Below the pieces are notes generated by a model. That model searched no databases. It worked only from the letters and a program-made list of their open reading frames with translations, and had not been told where the DNA came from. This document shows positions 1 through 12,850 of a stretch of DNA of 64,000 nt, piece by piece; the first letter of the stretch is position 1, and every line of letters starts with the position of its first letter. The position numbers and the translations under genes were made by a program. The stretch comes from Liolophura sinensis (taxonomy: Eukaryota > Mollusca > Polyplacophora > Chitonida > Chitonidae), in assembly GCF_032854445.1 (NCBI RefSeq), contig NC_088301.1:59410512-59474511 (forward strand), in the 5' to 3' direction.

Positions 1-1040
1 TGCTTTACATACATACAAAACCAGCTCAGCTCAATACAAGCAGTACTTTTGTGAGATACCCTATCATTTACTTCAACATTGTATACAAAACCTGAGCTCA
101 ATATGTACAGTACACTTCTTCAGCTACCACCCCTAACATTTACTTTAACACTGCTTTCCCTGCTTATATTTGACGCTGATGCACAGGGTACGATACAATC
201 TACAAAGCACAGGCTTGGTTAAAATGGCAAACATACGATCACTTACTTTACACATTAAAATTAACAATGAATGATTTTAGCATTTACAACACCAGACACT
301 TCTCAACCCCCCAAGCTACAGCTGTATGGTATAAGCTTAATTGTTTGTTTTGCCCGAGGAGAGATGCACACTGATACATATGCAGGATAGATTGATTTAT
401 GAGGATTTAGAAAATGTATTTCGAACCTACAGTAATATCAATACCCACACTGCATCAAAAATAGGCTTTATCTTTTTTTTTTTCATGTAAATGAAAATGG
501 AAACAATATATAAACAAAATGCTGATAAAAGCACTGATCACCACAACTGTGTCAATAAACAGTAATCTAGAAAGTCAACAGCCAAATTGGCTGCTATTCC
601 TATAATTACATGTTTCTGGCAAAGTATCTTTTAGGGAGGTCTAAGGTACCCAGCATGGCTGAATGCCACCCTTTAAACATGCTCCCTTCCATGACCGTGT
701 TTAACCATATGATGTTCCTGATGAGACGCCCTCTCTGTGGTTGGCCTAGCAAGCTAATTGTCAAAATTGGCCGCAGTAGAAAGTGACTCGTTTCCCTTGC
801 CCTTGTTTTCTCAAAACAAATGGTGTGTTGGGGAGTTAACTCAACACCTAGCGAGTCTGTGCTGGCTTTCAACCAAGAATAACAAGGAGGTTTGGATGAA
901 GATAGCCAGAGTCTCCATCAGCAGGACCAGAGAGAATCACACCTCACCCACATTTATGAGGAGATTATTCCACAGAATGCTGGTATCAACATTGTCCTAA
1001 TGGGATCGTCCGCAAGCTGCACGACCTTCCAGACTGTGCC
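1..1040. other. Unassigned non-coding stretch
   Basis: AT-rich sequence with no recognisable exon up to about 600. From about 600 to 1010 the sequence is more complex and has modest open frames on both strands (606-872 minus, 758-1000 plus), neither resembling a known protein. It lies 3' of the MON2 exon at 10.9 kb on the MON2 sense strand, so it is probably a MON2 intron or 3' flank. The last bases before 1041 lead directly into the 46-bp minisatellite. Confidence 0.4.
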
Positions 1041-3390
1041 AGTGAAAGGAGCATTCATTAACCAAAACTATGAACCTCAGCCTACCCATGAAAGGGACAC
1101 ACATCAACCAGAACTATGAATCTCAGCCTACCCATGAAATGGACACACATCAACCAGAGCTATGAATCTCAGCCTACCCATGAAAGGGACACACATCAAC
1201 CAGAACTATGAACCCCTGTCTACCCATGAAAGGGACACACATCAAAACTATGAACCTCAGCCTACCCATGAAAGGGACACACATCAACCAAAACTATGAA
1301 CCTCAGCCTACCCATGAAATGGACACACATCAACCAGAGCTATGAATCTCAGCCTACCCATGAAATGGACACACATCAACCAAAACTATGAACCTCAGCC
1401 TACCCATGAAATGGACACACATCAACCAGAGCTATGAACCTCAGCCTACCCATGAAAGGGACACACATCAACCAGAGCTATGAATCTCAGCCTACCCATG
1501 AAAGGGACACACATCAACCAAAACTATGAACCCCTGTCTATCCATGAAAGGGACACACATCAAAACTATGAACCTCAGCCTACCCATGAAATGGACACAC
1601 ATCAACCAGAACTATGAACCTCAGCCTACCCATGAAAGGGACACACATCAACCAGAACTATGAACCTCAGCCTACCCATGAAAGGGACACACATCAAAAC
1701 TATGAACCTCAGCCTACCCATGAAAGGGACACACATCAACCACAACTATGAACCTCAGCCTACCCATGAAAGGAACACACATCAACTAGAGCTATGAATC
1801 TCAGCCTACCCATGAAAGGGACACACATCAACCAGAACTATGAACCCCTGTCTACCCATGAAAGGAACACACATCAAAACTATGAACCTCAGCCTACCCA
1901 TGAAAGGGACACACATCAACCAAAACTATGAATCTCAGCCTACCCATGAAATGGACACACATCAACCAGAACTATGAATCTCAGCCTACCCATGAAATGG
2001 ACACACATCAACCAGAACTATGAACCTCAGCCTACCCATGAAAGGGACACACATCAAACAGGAACTATGAACCCCTGTCTACCCATGAAAGGGACACACA
2101 TCAAAACTATGAACCTCAGCCTACCCATGAAAGGGACACACATCAACCACAACTATGAACCTCAGCCTACCCATGAAATGGACACACATCAAATGGAATC
2201 TCAGCCTACCCATGAAATGGACACACATCAACCAAAACTATGAACCTCAGCCTACCCATGAAATGGACACACATCAACCAGAGCTATGAATCTCAGCCTA
2301 CCCATGAAATGGACACACATCAACCAGAACTATGAACCTCAGTCTACCCATGAAATGCACACACATCAACCAGAGCTATGAATCTCAGCCTACCCATGAA
2401 ATGGACACACATCAACCAGAACTATGAACCTCAGCCTACCCATGAAATGGACACACATCAACCATAACTATGAACCTCAGCCTACCCATGAAAGGGACAC
2501 ACACCAACCAGAACTATGAACCTCAGCCTACCCATGAAATGGACACACACCAACCAGAACTATGAACCTCAGCCTACCCATGAAATGGACACACATCAAC
2601 CAGAACTATAAACCCCTGTCTACCCATGAAATGGACACACATCAACCAGAGCTATGAACCCCTGTCTATCCGTGAAATGGACACACATCAACCAGAACTA
2701 TGAACCCCTGTCTACCCATGAAATGGACACACATCAACCAGAACTATGAACCCCTGTCTACCCATGAAATGGACACACATCAACCAGAACTATGAACCTC
2801 AGCCTACCCATGAAATGGACACACATCAACCAGAACTATGAATCTCAGCCTACCCATGAAATGGACACATATCAACCAGAACTATGAACCTCAGCCTACC
2901 CATGAAATGGACACACATCAACCAGAACTATGAACCTCAGCCTACCCATGAAATGGACACACATCAACCAAAACTATGAACCCCTGCCTACCCATGAAAT
3001 GGACACACATCAACCAGAACTATGAATCCCTGTCTATCTGTGAAATGGACACATCAACCAAAACTATGAACCTCAGCCTACCCATGAAATGGACGCACAT
3101 CAACCAGAGCTATGAATCCCTGTCTATCCGTGAAATGGATGACACACATCAATCAGAACTATGAAACCCTGTCTACCCATGAAATGGACACACATCAACC
3201 AGAACTATGAATCCCTGTCTATCCATGAAATGGACACACATCAACCAGAACTATGAATCCCTGTCTATCCATGAAATGGACACACATCAACCAGAACTAT
3301 GAAACCCTGTCTACCCATGAAATGGAAACACATCAACCAGAACTATGAATCCCTGTCTATCCATGAAATGGACACACATCAACCACAACT
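1041..3390. repeat. 46-bp minisatellite, subfamily A (about 51 units)
   Basis: Tandem head-to-tail array. The consensus unit is AACTATGAACCTCAGCCTAC followed by CCATGAAATGGACACACATC and AACCAG (46 bases). A shorter 42-base variant lacks the CCAG, giving ...CATCAAAACTATG. Common variants are AAAGGG for AAATGG, CCCCTGTCTAC for CTCAGCCTAC, and CAAAAC/CAGAGC junctions. The CTCAGCC form dominates on the left and the CCTGTCTA form becomes frequent toward the right. The period is not a multiple of three, so the short open frames here are repeat artefacts. Confidence 0.95.
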
Positions 3391-4050
3391 ATGAACTTCA
3401 GGTTACTTTTGAAAAAGGCATACATTCACCAAAACATTGAACATGAATCTTCATTTGAAATGGACACATGCTATCAAGAACTATGAACTCCAGTCTACCT
3501 TTGAAGTGGTAATCCATTGATTGTACCTATGATCACCAGTCTACCTTTGAAGTGGTAATCCATTTACCATAACTATGAACTCCAGTCTACCTTTGAAGTG
3601 GTAATCCATTGATTGTACCTATGACCTCCAGTCTACCTTTGAAGTGGTAATCCATTTAGCATAACTATGAACTCCAGTCTACCTTTGAAGTCGTAATCCT
3701 TTAACCATAACTATGATCACCAGTCTAACTTTGAAGTGGTAATCCATTTACCATAACAATGAACTTCAGTCTACCTGTGAAGTTGTAATCCATTTACCAT
3801 AACTATGAACTCCAGTCTACCTTTGAAGTGGTAATCCTTTAACCATAACTATGATCACCAGTCTACCTTTGAAGTGGTAATCCATTTACCGTAACAATGA
3901 ACTTCAGTCTACCTGTGAAGTGGTAATCCATTTATGGTAGCAATGAACTTCAGTCTACCTGTGAAATGGTAATCCATTTACCATATATATTAACTTCAGT
4001 CTACCTTTGAAATGGACATTCATTCATCAGAACAATGAACTCCAGTCTAT
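3391..4050. repeat. 46-bp minisatellite, diverged subfamily B (about 14 units)
   Basis: Continues array A in the same 46-base register but with a different right half. The unit is AACTATGAACTCCAGTCTAC then CTTTGAAGTGGTAATCCATT and TACCAT. Aligned to subfamily A, the first 20 bases are nearly the same and the remainder has diverged. Transitional units at about 3390-3480 (TTTGAAAAAGGCATACATTC; CATTTGAAATGGACACATGC) bridge the two. The array decays near 4010-4050. Confidence 0.92.
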
Positions 4051-5940
4051 GAAATCCTGGACCGAATTCTGTGAAGGTCTTGCAAAACAAATATGCATCA
4101 TTATTTAACATATTAAAGCTAATCACACTTTTAAGAGCACGGCATGGTGACTGGTGAGCTTTGCAGAAATTAGCCTTGCATCGATACTATTTACATTATA
4201 ATGGAGATGAACAATTGTTTTAATTCTGATGAACTGCATGCCTTCAATATGTGTACAGTGCATATCCTACTGGTGCCCACCAATATTATGCTTTTTGTTA
4301 AGATCAACTGTGCTGCCAAAACTTCATTCCATTTAGCTCTGAAGGCATAAAATAATGCGAAGACAGGAAAAACACCCATATCCAATAAACTAAATCCCAC
4401 ACCACTGTACCCCCCCCCCCCTCCAAAAAATAAAATTATTGGGGAAAGAGAAAAGGCAATTCCCTGCAATTTAGATCACAAATCCAAAACAAAACAAACA
4501 AATCAAACTTTGGTTTTCAAATTAATATGTGATAAATTACATGATAACACCAAGTAGCCTTGTATCCATCCATCCTGATTTTTGTTGATATTGTTCTCGC
4601 TCAGATCTCCTGTTGAAAAAATTATTGCAAAACAACATATCCATCAAAAAAAATATAAAATATTCAAAAGCAATGGAAGACCGGAGTAAATTCTTTGTGT
4701 TATTGAAATTTAATGCCATTCAACATATTAATTTGGTCACACTGGTTAAACAAACTGAAAGCAGCTTCTGCAGATAAACATGTCTTGAAAACAATGAGTA
4801 ATATCGTAATAGTTAAGCTGAATATTTCCAATAAGTTTAATGATTTGATAAATCAAGTAAAAAAGTGAAAATCTGAGAGCTGTTAAACAGACAATGTGGG
4901 CGTGAGAGCAGTGAATGTTGGTTAACGTTCGCAATTTTGGAAACATGGTCCCAGAAACATTAAGCAGATAAAGAACAAATGGCCAACTGGGTGTCCTTTG
5001 AGGATGTAGCTCTCTCTTAGCAACAACATAGATCCGACAAAATTAGGGGTTGGAAGTGTACCATTTGGTTTTCAAATGCCGAGATGAAAGAAATGCAAGT
5101 AATTAACATATGTATTCCCTCTGGATCCATCAACATCACCTTCCCTATTTTTTGCTACTGAACCATGGTTTCACAGAAGAAGTAGCACATGTGTTGTCAT
5201 TATTCACCTGTTGTGTTTCCTCCTTTACCTGTAGGTGGGCAGGCTCTGATGCACTAGGCTGTGGGATTCACATGTGCATGAACTGTAAGGCCTGCCCTAT
5301 CTGCTTCATCTAAATAGGAGGTGCTTACAAAAATATAATGCTGTGTATGTCCACGTACATCAAAAAGGATGTATCAGAAGAGAAATGGTATGCTATTGAA
5401 GTAAGGCTCTTATTTATCCCTCTGTTCTTGTCAATGAAAATCATCATGTCTTGGTCATTTGCCCTTCAGTGAATACATCCAGTGAACAGTTCATTTACAC
5501 ACGCTTGGTGATATATAGTAGTGATAAAACAAATGAATGAACAAAAAATAAAAGCTAACAGACACTGCATCAGCGAACACTGGGAATTACCCTGCTTATG
5601 TAACAGTGCATGAAATGACACTGCCAATATAAAAAAACATGAAAATTTTGTTATCTTCATGTCAGAATAAATGAAACACTGACTCAAGATTTGGCAATAT
5701 TTGGTTAGCCGCTGCTCTTTGTCATACAGTAAGTACTACCAGCTACACAAACTAAACTTCATGATTTTGTTAAATTTTATTACATGAACTTAGTTTTGGG
5801 GAAAGACTGACATTATCCTATTCTACACTTTCCATCAATACATAAAAATACTTTTTCAAATAATTCCAGTAATATTTACCCTGTATAAATGAAAAACACA
5901 TGAAAATACAGAAATAACTATGTAACCAAAGTTGTATTTA
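4051..5940. other. AT-rich non-coding DNA
   Basis: No exon recognised. A cytosine homopolymer sits near 4409-4421, followed by an A-rich run. Open frames on either strand are short and hydrophobic or low in complexity, and none has recognisable protein similarity. Probably intronic or 3'-flanking to MON2. Confidence 0.4.
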
Positions 5941-6012
5941 ATTTGATTTCATTGGTGTTTTACGTCATACTCAAGATTATTTCACTTATACGACTGCCGC
6001 CACCAACATTTG
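5941..6012 (-). mobile_element. SINE 3' fragment (tRNA-derived family), reversed
   Basis: Read on the minus strand, this contains GTATAAGTGAAATAATCTTG, AGTATGACGTAAAACACCAA and TGAAATCAAAT. This is the same 3' module as the full-length copy at 21450-21716, with substitutions. The tRNA-like head is absent, so this is a 5'-truncated, diverged copy. Confidence 0.75.
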
Positions 6013-6249
6013 CATAAATTTGGATAAAAATATAAACATAATGATGCACAAAGAAGTTTGTACCTGAGCCATGGCAAATGGTGAAATACAAACACTTTTA
6101 CATGCATAACATAATTGGATGAAGACAAAATAAATACAATCTACTGACACATATCAAGCCTTGACATGTCAGATTTGCACTTTTTAGACACATAATTATA
6201 AGCCACCACAAATTTTACTTATTTTATTACAGTATTTACTTTCACTAAA

Positions 6250-6838
6250 GGCATACAGGTACAAAATGTTAATATTTCTGCTCTCCTCAGGATATGACAA
6301 TCATCTATCCAAAATGTTAACATTCCTGCACTCCTCAGGACATGACGATCAGCAATACAAAATGTTAAAATTTCTGCACTCCACAGAATATGACGATCAG
6401 TTATCCAAAATGTTATCATTCCCACACTTTTCAGGACCTGACGATCAGCTATCCAAAATGTTAACATTCCTGCACTCCTTAGGACCTGACAATCAGCTAT
6501 TCAAAATGTTAATATTTCTGCTCTCCTCAGGATATGACAATCATCTATCCAAAATGTTATCATTCCCGCACTTTTCAGGACATGACGATCAGCTATCCAA
6601 AATGTTAATATTTCTGCTCTCCTCAGGATATGACAATCATCTATCCAAAATGTTATCATTCCCGCACTTTTCAGGACCTGACGATCAGCTATCCAAAATG
6701 TTAAAATTTCTGCATTCCACAGGATATGAAGATCAGGTATCCAAAATGTTAACATTCCCACACTTTTCAGGACCTGACGATCACCTATCCAAAATGTTAA
6801 CATTCCCGCACTTATCAGGACCTGACGGTCAGTTATAG
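6250..6838. repeat. 48-bp minisatellite, 12 units
   Basis: Twelve head-to-tail 48-base units, each starting near ATGTTA(A/T)(C/T)ATT and ending (T/A)(T/A)TCCAAA. Because 48 is a multiple of three, one plus frame stays open for 190 codons (6266-6838) as 16-residue repeats of the type MLxFxxSxGxDxxLSK. A minus frame is open in the same way. Units 6-7 and 8-9 form a nearly identical 96-base dimer (6506-6601 and 6602-6697), indicating a recent dimer duplication. There is no flanking coding sequence, conserved domain or splice context, so I call it non-coding repeat. Confidence 0.9.
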
Positions 6839-9800
6839 GTCAGGTGAACAACACCCAGCAACTGCCACACCAGCTTAGCCTGTCTGTTTTTTATTACCCT
6901 GAATGTATAAATAAACTCCCCCCCCCGCCCCCCTCGCTAAGTCCTTTGGTCATTTTAAACATAAATTCAAGGGCTGACTGTTGTGAATTTGCAGGAAGAG
7001 AGTAGGGGGAAGAGATGCTAAAAGGAGGGGAAATAGGGTGACAGTGCCACTGAGGAGTTGATTACAACTTAGTGCACCCTATATCAGTACTAATAACATG
7101 AAAAAAATTAAAAGGATTGCCGATCTGCAAAATTTTTAAGGTTAGACAGCCATCAAGATTGAGTTCCACATCTTTTCGGAAGGGTCCCAGAGAATAAACG
7201 TTTATTACTTATTGGAAAACATTCACAAATTTGTTAGACAGAGTAAATGTAGCACAGCTCTTTCATCTATGAATTTACAAATTTACTAAAGTGCAAAAAA
7301 CATGAGACCCTCAAGAAAGCAACTCATGCAGAAAAATTCATCATTTTTTGCAACGGTCAAAGTCAAATTGAAACCCATTTCCAAATCAAACTTTCACCAA
7401 AATGATTGAAATTTACATACATAAGAGACTTAAAGATACATGATGGCTATCTGCAGAAAACAATCGGACATAAAATATTATAATCCACTTCTGTTGCTGT
7501 GTGGATATATACGGTGGTATTAGTTACACACAATCTGTTGAACAGAGCACTTAAACAGGACAATATTGTGAGTCTTGGCACATTTCTGTGTCTGGGGTTG
7601 CCCACTCACATGTAAATGTGTATTGCGACACTAAATCTTTGATCAGTACTGGCCCCCTGGCTGACAATTAAGTAATGCAAAATATGTGCTGAACCTTATA
7701 GTGTAGAGCCATTGAGTGCTTCAGACAGTCATCCATGTTGAAGACAATCAATAAGTAAGTGTGGAAGTGCAAGCACACATACATGAGAATCAATGGGGTA
7801 GTCACAGATAAAGACCTTGAAAGTGAAAGCTATTACCACATCATTACCTACCTCCTCTTGGAAAAGCTATACCCAGGTTCATCACAGACAGATGTGAAAA
7901 TGACCAAAGACCAAGCGGTAGTTCATCTAGTAGGGTAAACAGCTCTACATGACCAGTGCGTGCTCAACAAAACATGAAAGGAATTAGGTTTTCAAACTTT
8001 TCTGATTACATTTATGTCAAAGCTCTGCTCCCGAATTTTTATTTTGAAGTCAGACGATCTTAAATGACTTTTTAGAAGGATGTTGACAAAGGATACATGA
8101 ATAACGTAAAATGCCTTCTTCCTGCCTGCCTTCCGAGTAAACAGGCTCATAATCACTCCCTGAATCCTCTACCAAACGCAACAACCCATTGAGAGGCAAA
8201 GGATGTAAGCTTGCCAATGATCAATATTCAGAAAGTTTGTTCCCTTTGTTACAAAGGTCCACCATGAAGAGTGACATTTTGAACACCACACAAGATCGAA
8301 AATGACAACTATGCGAGACCTCTGTCGAGAAGGACCAAATATTACAGACAGAGGTGCACACAGTGTGGAATGTGACATGCCCAAACTGTTCTGCCTGAGG
8401 AAGAGGTCCAACTCTGGCTATCACTTTACAGAAATTCTTTTCTCTGCTAAATGAGCATGTCTGAACATGTCATTCATCAACTTGAAGAAGATCTTTTGAG
8501 TCAAATCAAAGGACCTAAAACTGTATGAATTCATTCACTCAAACTACAAATACACTTTTTCTGATCTTTGCTCATCTATATCAAATGATCTTCATACAGA
8601 ATGGCCTTGCTACACGACAACTTTTCAGGCAGGCCTGCTAATTCTAAACTTGACAGATTTCCATAAATCATGGAATTTTCATGCAACAATTAAGACAGAG
8701 CTGATATTACCTTACAGATTCTATTAGAAATCGTTTTAAATATCTACATGCATATAAAAAAACTAAACAGAGGAAATAACAATACGATTTAATTCAAAAA
8801 ATATTCTGATTACTTTGGTAGCAAATTTATTTGATTAATCAGCATTCAAAAACAGTTAATGTTAAAGATCAGATAATGTGTTTTTCAACTGTTCTATTAC
8901 AACATGTGTGGTGGATATGAAGGCTGCTAATACAAGCAAACCCTTTGATCTACAATTACAAAAGCACGCATAACTATATGAGTATCTATATAATTACATA
9001 ATATTTGTATGGCATTATCTGACAGTTAACCTGATGTTAAGTATATAAATTACCCTCAAGGAAAAATTCTAAAGGATTAGATAGAGCGCTCAGGTGAGTA
9101 TAAAGTTGAGGTTTAATCATACTGTCATATAGCAAGTTCTTGCTACCTGATATTTTTGTTAAAGCTTGTCAATAAATTTTATGAACCAAACATCTTCAAC
9201 CTATAAAGCCCATTCAGAATTTGTTTTGCTTTCCTTTTTCTGTACCTTCTGAACTGTGTTCAACTCACGATCCTCCCCATCAATATACATGGAATCATGA
9301 TTGAGTCAAAATTGGCCAGATTCATCCCATTTGATCTTCAAACCAAAAACCACTCAACTGTAACAGGTTAGCATTTTTTTCAGCAGACTGGCTGATGACA
9401 GAGCACCTTCAGACATGTAATTTCTTAATATCGCAGCCATTCTTAATATAGTTAAAAAAAAAACAACATATATATCGTGCAAAAATGTCATGTAAAAATA
9501 TGTAGAAAATTATATACCCTAACAACGGTACTGCTGTTCATATGGAGTGTTAGCATCTGTGATTTCACTGGCAATCAGACGGCTGATTACCTTTCATGAG
9601 TCCACAACAAATCAATAACTCTAATGTGAAAGTAAAATTCTGCTTTTTAAACATGTGGTAAATTTCAAGTGTCTATGAAAATACAAGGCATCTTCACATG
9701 TAATTCAACAAGGATGTAAAGCCCTGTCACACCTTGGCAGTTTAAAATCTTTGATAACAGATGTCCACATTTTCCAGACGATGTTCGACAAAATTAGCTG

Positions 9801-10917
9801 CTGAGCACAGACAGGGTGAATAACAAGGTTGTAAGGCAGCTGCTGCAGGTAACACAAAATGTATGTTCAAATCATCCTGAGTTCTGACAATACTATAGAA
9901 AAAGAGATATCCAGACAGCTAGAAGATAATCTGACCCTGGGTGCGCCTTCCAAAGCACAATTATATTTTGACATTTTCTTTTTATCTTCACAGCCACATT
10001 AAGTAATTTGACAGGCACAGTTTGTAAAAGAAAGAAAACATAAATAAAAAAATATATATACAAAATAAAACAAAAAATGAAACAAATATCGGTACATGGA
10101 AACTGTTTGTAGTCCGCAAAGACATAAATTAAATGAAAGCTATTAATAGTTCTGGATTGTTCCTGAACACACCACAAAACATTTAAGATTCATTTTGATT
10201 TTTTTCATGACCAACTGACAACATGGTGATGATAAGGAACTGGATCCACTGTTTTAGACCACCCTTCTCATATGTCAAGGCTAAGGACTATAGGTCTAAT
10301 TGCTACCTGTTTACAAGCCTGCCTTTGATCCAGTTCTCCTGAGCAAGACTGCTTTTTAACTAATGGTCTACAGATTTACTGTATTGGCCTCAGTAGCCCT
10401 GGAATTCAATTTCTGTATCACATGTCTACTGGGGCATTTTTCCACCATCAAGACTCAGCGGAAACCAAAGACTGGAAAATCTCATTTGGATTTGAAGATA
10501 AGGAATTTCTACAGAAGCACAGGAATCTTGATTTATCAACACACCTGACAGTGACAAAAAGACAGATAGCCTTTATAGCGTGCAGTCATTAGGTGCTAGC
10601 TAGGTAAGTCTGAACCAAGAGTAATATTTCTATCCATATATTTGTATCTTCACTCCAGAAACATACGTCTTCCTGGATGCTCTATCTTTGTCATACAAGG
10701 TAAGAGCAATCTTCAAATTCATATCTGTCATTAGACATATTTACACGTCAGAGAAAAGCAAACTTGGTGAAAAAAAAATGCAGAATTCACATGTGTAATG
10801 TACATTAATGTCCTCGTTTTTCTTTCCTTTTTTGCACTTTTTTATGTTTATGTAAAAAAAATAAAGGTATGATGTTGCTTGTTGTGATATGATTAGTTGT
10901 TGTCATGACACACTTAC
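6839..10917. other. Long AT-rich non-coding stretch, 3' of MON2 exon B
   Basis: On the minus (MON2 sense) strand this directly follows the donor site of the 10918-11093 exon, so at least the right part is intron. A C-rich homopolymer tract is present near 6917-6936. I looked for the next MON2 coding block (the conserved segment beginning ESLIRTAF in the human protein) and did not find it. The remaining open frames are short and unconvincing. Confidence 0.5.
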
Positions 10918-11093
10918 CCCTGGTCAAGAGTGACGTCCCCTATAACCTCCAATATCAGCGGCCATCCATGGAGCAATTTATCACCATTGCTATGGAGGAT
11001 TTGAAGAACACATTCCAGCTGTTTTTGTCGGATATCAGGGTGAGGAATGCTGGAGAGCTCTTGTAATGGCGCCAACAACATGGACTGTAATCT
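10918..11093 (-). CDS. MON2: MON2 internal exon (downstream of the two seen)
   Basis: MON2 is a large HEAT-repeat protein related to the Sec7 BIG/GBF Arf-GEFs but lacking the catalytic domain. It acts at the trans-Golgi/endosome with DOP1 in membrane trafficking. This 176-base exon encodes 58 complete residues plus two bases. It reads [15 protein letters not shown], then [16 protein letters not shown], then [13 protein letters not shown] and DQG. In the human protein, as I recall it, the same stretch contains [28 protein letters not shown] and NDQG. The acceptor on the minus strand is a pyrimidine-rich TTTCATCCCACAG just before 11093. The donor is GTAAGT beginning at 10917. The exon starts in phase 0 and ends in phase 2 (CAG GG). 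No in-frame stop or frameshift is present, so it looks functional. The next exon was not found in the 10.9 kb to its left. Confidence 0.93.
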
Positions 11094-12850
11094 CTGTGGG
11101 ATGAAACAAATAGACATAAACTAGAAAATCCCTTACCTAAATAGCAAACCCAACAAACATTATTCACATTCTGGTCACAGATTTGTCTCCGGAACTACCC
11201 ATTTTTCACACGAAGAAAAACCATAAACCTTGACTCATCATGATGGCTCTGCTTAAAATTTTCTTTCACGGTTTTAGAAATTATATGCATATCAGAAGTA
11301 AAATGTAGAAATTTTGAAATTTACTGTTCACAGCAGGGTATATATCCACTGTGAAGCACAGGATCCACAGCTTGCTACCCCAATCTACGGGATGGCAGAT
11401 GTTAAACTTACAGCCATTTTGCTCCTTCAATTGATAATCTTCATACTCAGTCTTTAAATATCAGTTTTTAAATTTTAATTACTATACTTTTTCTTGTTTT
11501 TAAGTCACCCAAATGATTATATTATAAATTATATCAGGGAGCTGATGGCCTTCAGCAGCAAGTCCTCACTTTGCTTCTTATCACGCTGTATGTTTATGGG
11601 AAGTTCTCAGCGCACACAGCTGTGCGGAACAGTATGTACACACCAAGGATGAGAATGGTCCATCATGGAGCCCACACCTGTGCAGGCGAGACATATCCCA
11701 CTGGGTCACTCAACAATTAATTACACACTCTATTAATACAGCCCTTGTCACAGTCACAATTGGGAAATGGCAAAGGTTAAGAAGCTGGGCTTATTCTCCC
11801 AGTGAGTCTCACTCTGCTCTAATTTACAAGGGTTACCTGGGGACAGCAAGCATGTAATTAGACCTGTGCTCGAGACACTAGAGCACTCCAAGGGCAAAGA
11901 TTCTATTAACACCACTAATATTTTCTATAAAAAGACTGCAGGCCAACAGCATGGGCCAGAACGGAAATTACAAGAGCCAAGGATAACCAAAGCAGATTTT
12001 TAACTTAAACCTTGCCACATCTGCCCCACTAAGCCACTCAGACCCTGCCCCTGAGGACAGCAGTTTTTATTAAACAAGTTTAATAACAGTGACCATATTA
12101 TGCTTTGAAGAAAGGGTCGTCACAATTTGATGACTCAAAAAATGTAGCTGATAAGTCATGATGAGTTCTTGAATCTTAAATACAATAACTGCCTGTTATG
12201 ACCGCAAACACTTTCATCCAAAGTACAATTATAGAGGTACAGAAATATCATAAACCTTTCTAAGATCAATAGAGCTCTCAGTCAGGCAAAATGCGTAAAC
12301 TACGTCATGGGCAAAGTTTTAGTTCATTTACTGTACTCTTCAGTGAGATAAATTGGATCTCTTTGCAGACTGGTTAGAGACCTGGGTTCTCCTATTCAAG
12401 AAGTGGTTCAAGATTTATACCTAGCTGGAATTAATTTTAGTCTCAGAGAAACTTATCTTTACCATGAATTAGGATGAGACTGGTATTATTATTAAAGTCT
12501 AAGCTAAATTAATTTTTAACAGAATATTGAACTGCCTTCATAGCATCAGCAAGTGAAAGAAAAAATTCAAATGGGTTTATGAAGAAAACATCCCATGGAG
12601 GTCTGAGAAATTACCATAGGAAATATTTTTCATCGCTTTGACCTCAGGGGAAATTATAAGCAGCTGTCTCAGGATATATTCTAATCTTTTTTCTCATTGC
12701 ACTTTTTCAAATAAGTTTACACATCTTTCCTGATACGACAGTTCAAGAACTCCCCTATGACTGCTTCATTCTTGTGATTTTAAAAGTCTTTAGTAAATAT
12801 AATATACTAGCATATATTTAATATTAGGTAACAGAAATATGAATGACTGT
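11094..12850. other. MON2 intron, left part, with a complex candidate conserved block
   Basis: Intronic on the minus strand between the two MON2 exons. The part at about 11530-12060 differs from the AT-rich background. It is more GC-balanced, free of simple repeats and rich in homeodomain-type cores (CAATTAATTACAC, CTATTAATAC, GTAATTAGACC, TATTAACACCACTAAT). It resembles an intronic enhancer or conserved non-coding element, but conservation cannot be shown from one genome. The rest (12060-12850) is ordinary AT-rich intron. Confidence 0.35.

Noticed and set aside
1041-4050. CRISPR-like array
   Set aside because: The units are contiguous tandem repeats with no unique spacers; this is eukaryotic DNA.
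6266-6838. 190-residue repeat protein gene
   Set aside because: The frame exists only because a 48-base unit is a multiple of three; the opposite strand is open too, and there is no flanking coding or splice context.
9893-10177. 94-codon minus ORF with hydrophobic segments
   Set aside because: Composition driven by AT-rich runs; Phe/Ile/Tyr-rich reading typical of random AT-rich DNA.
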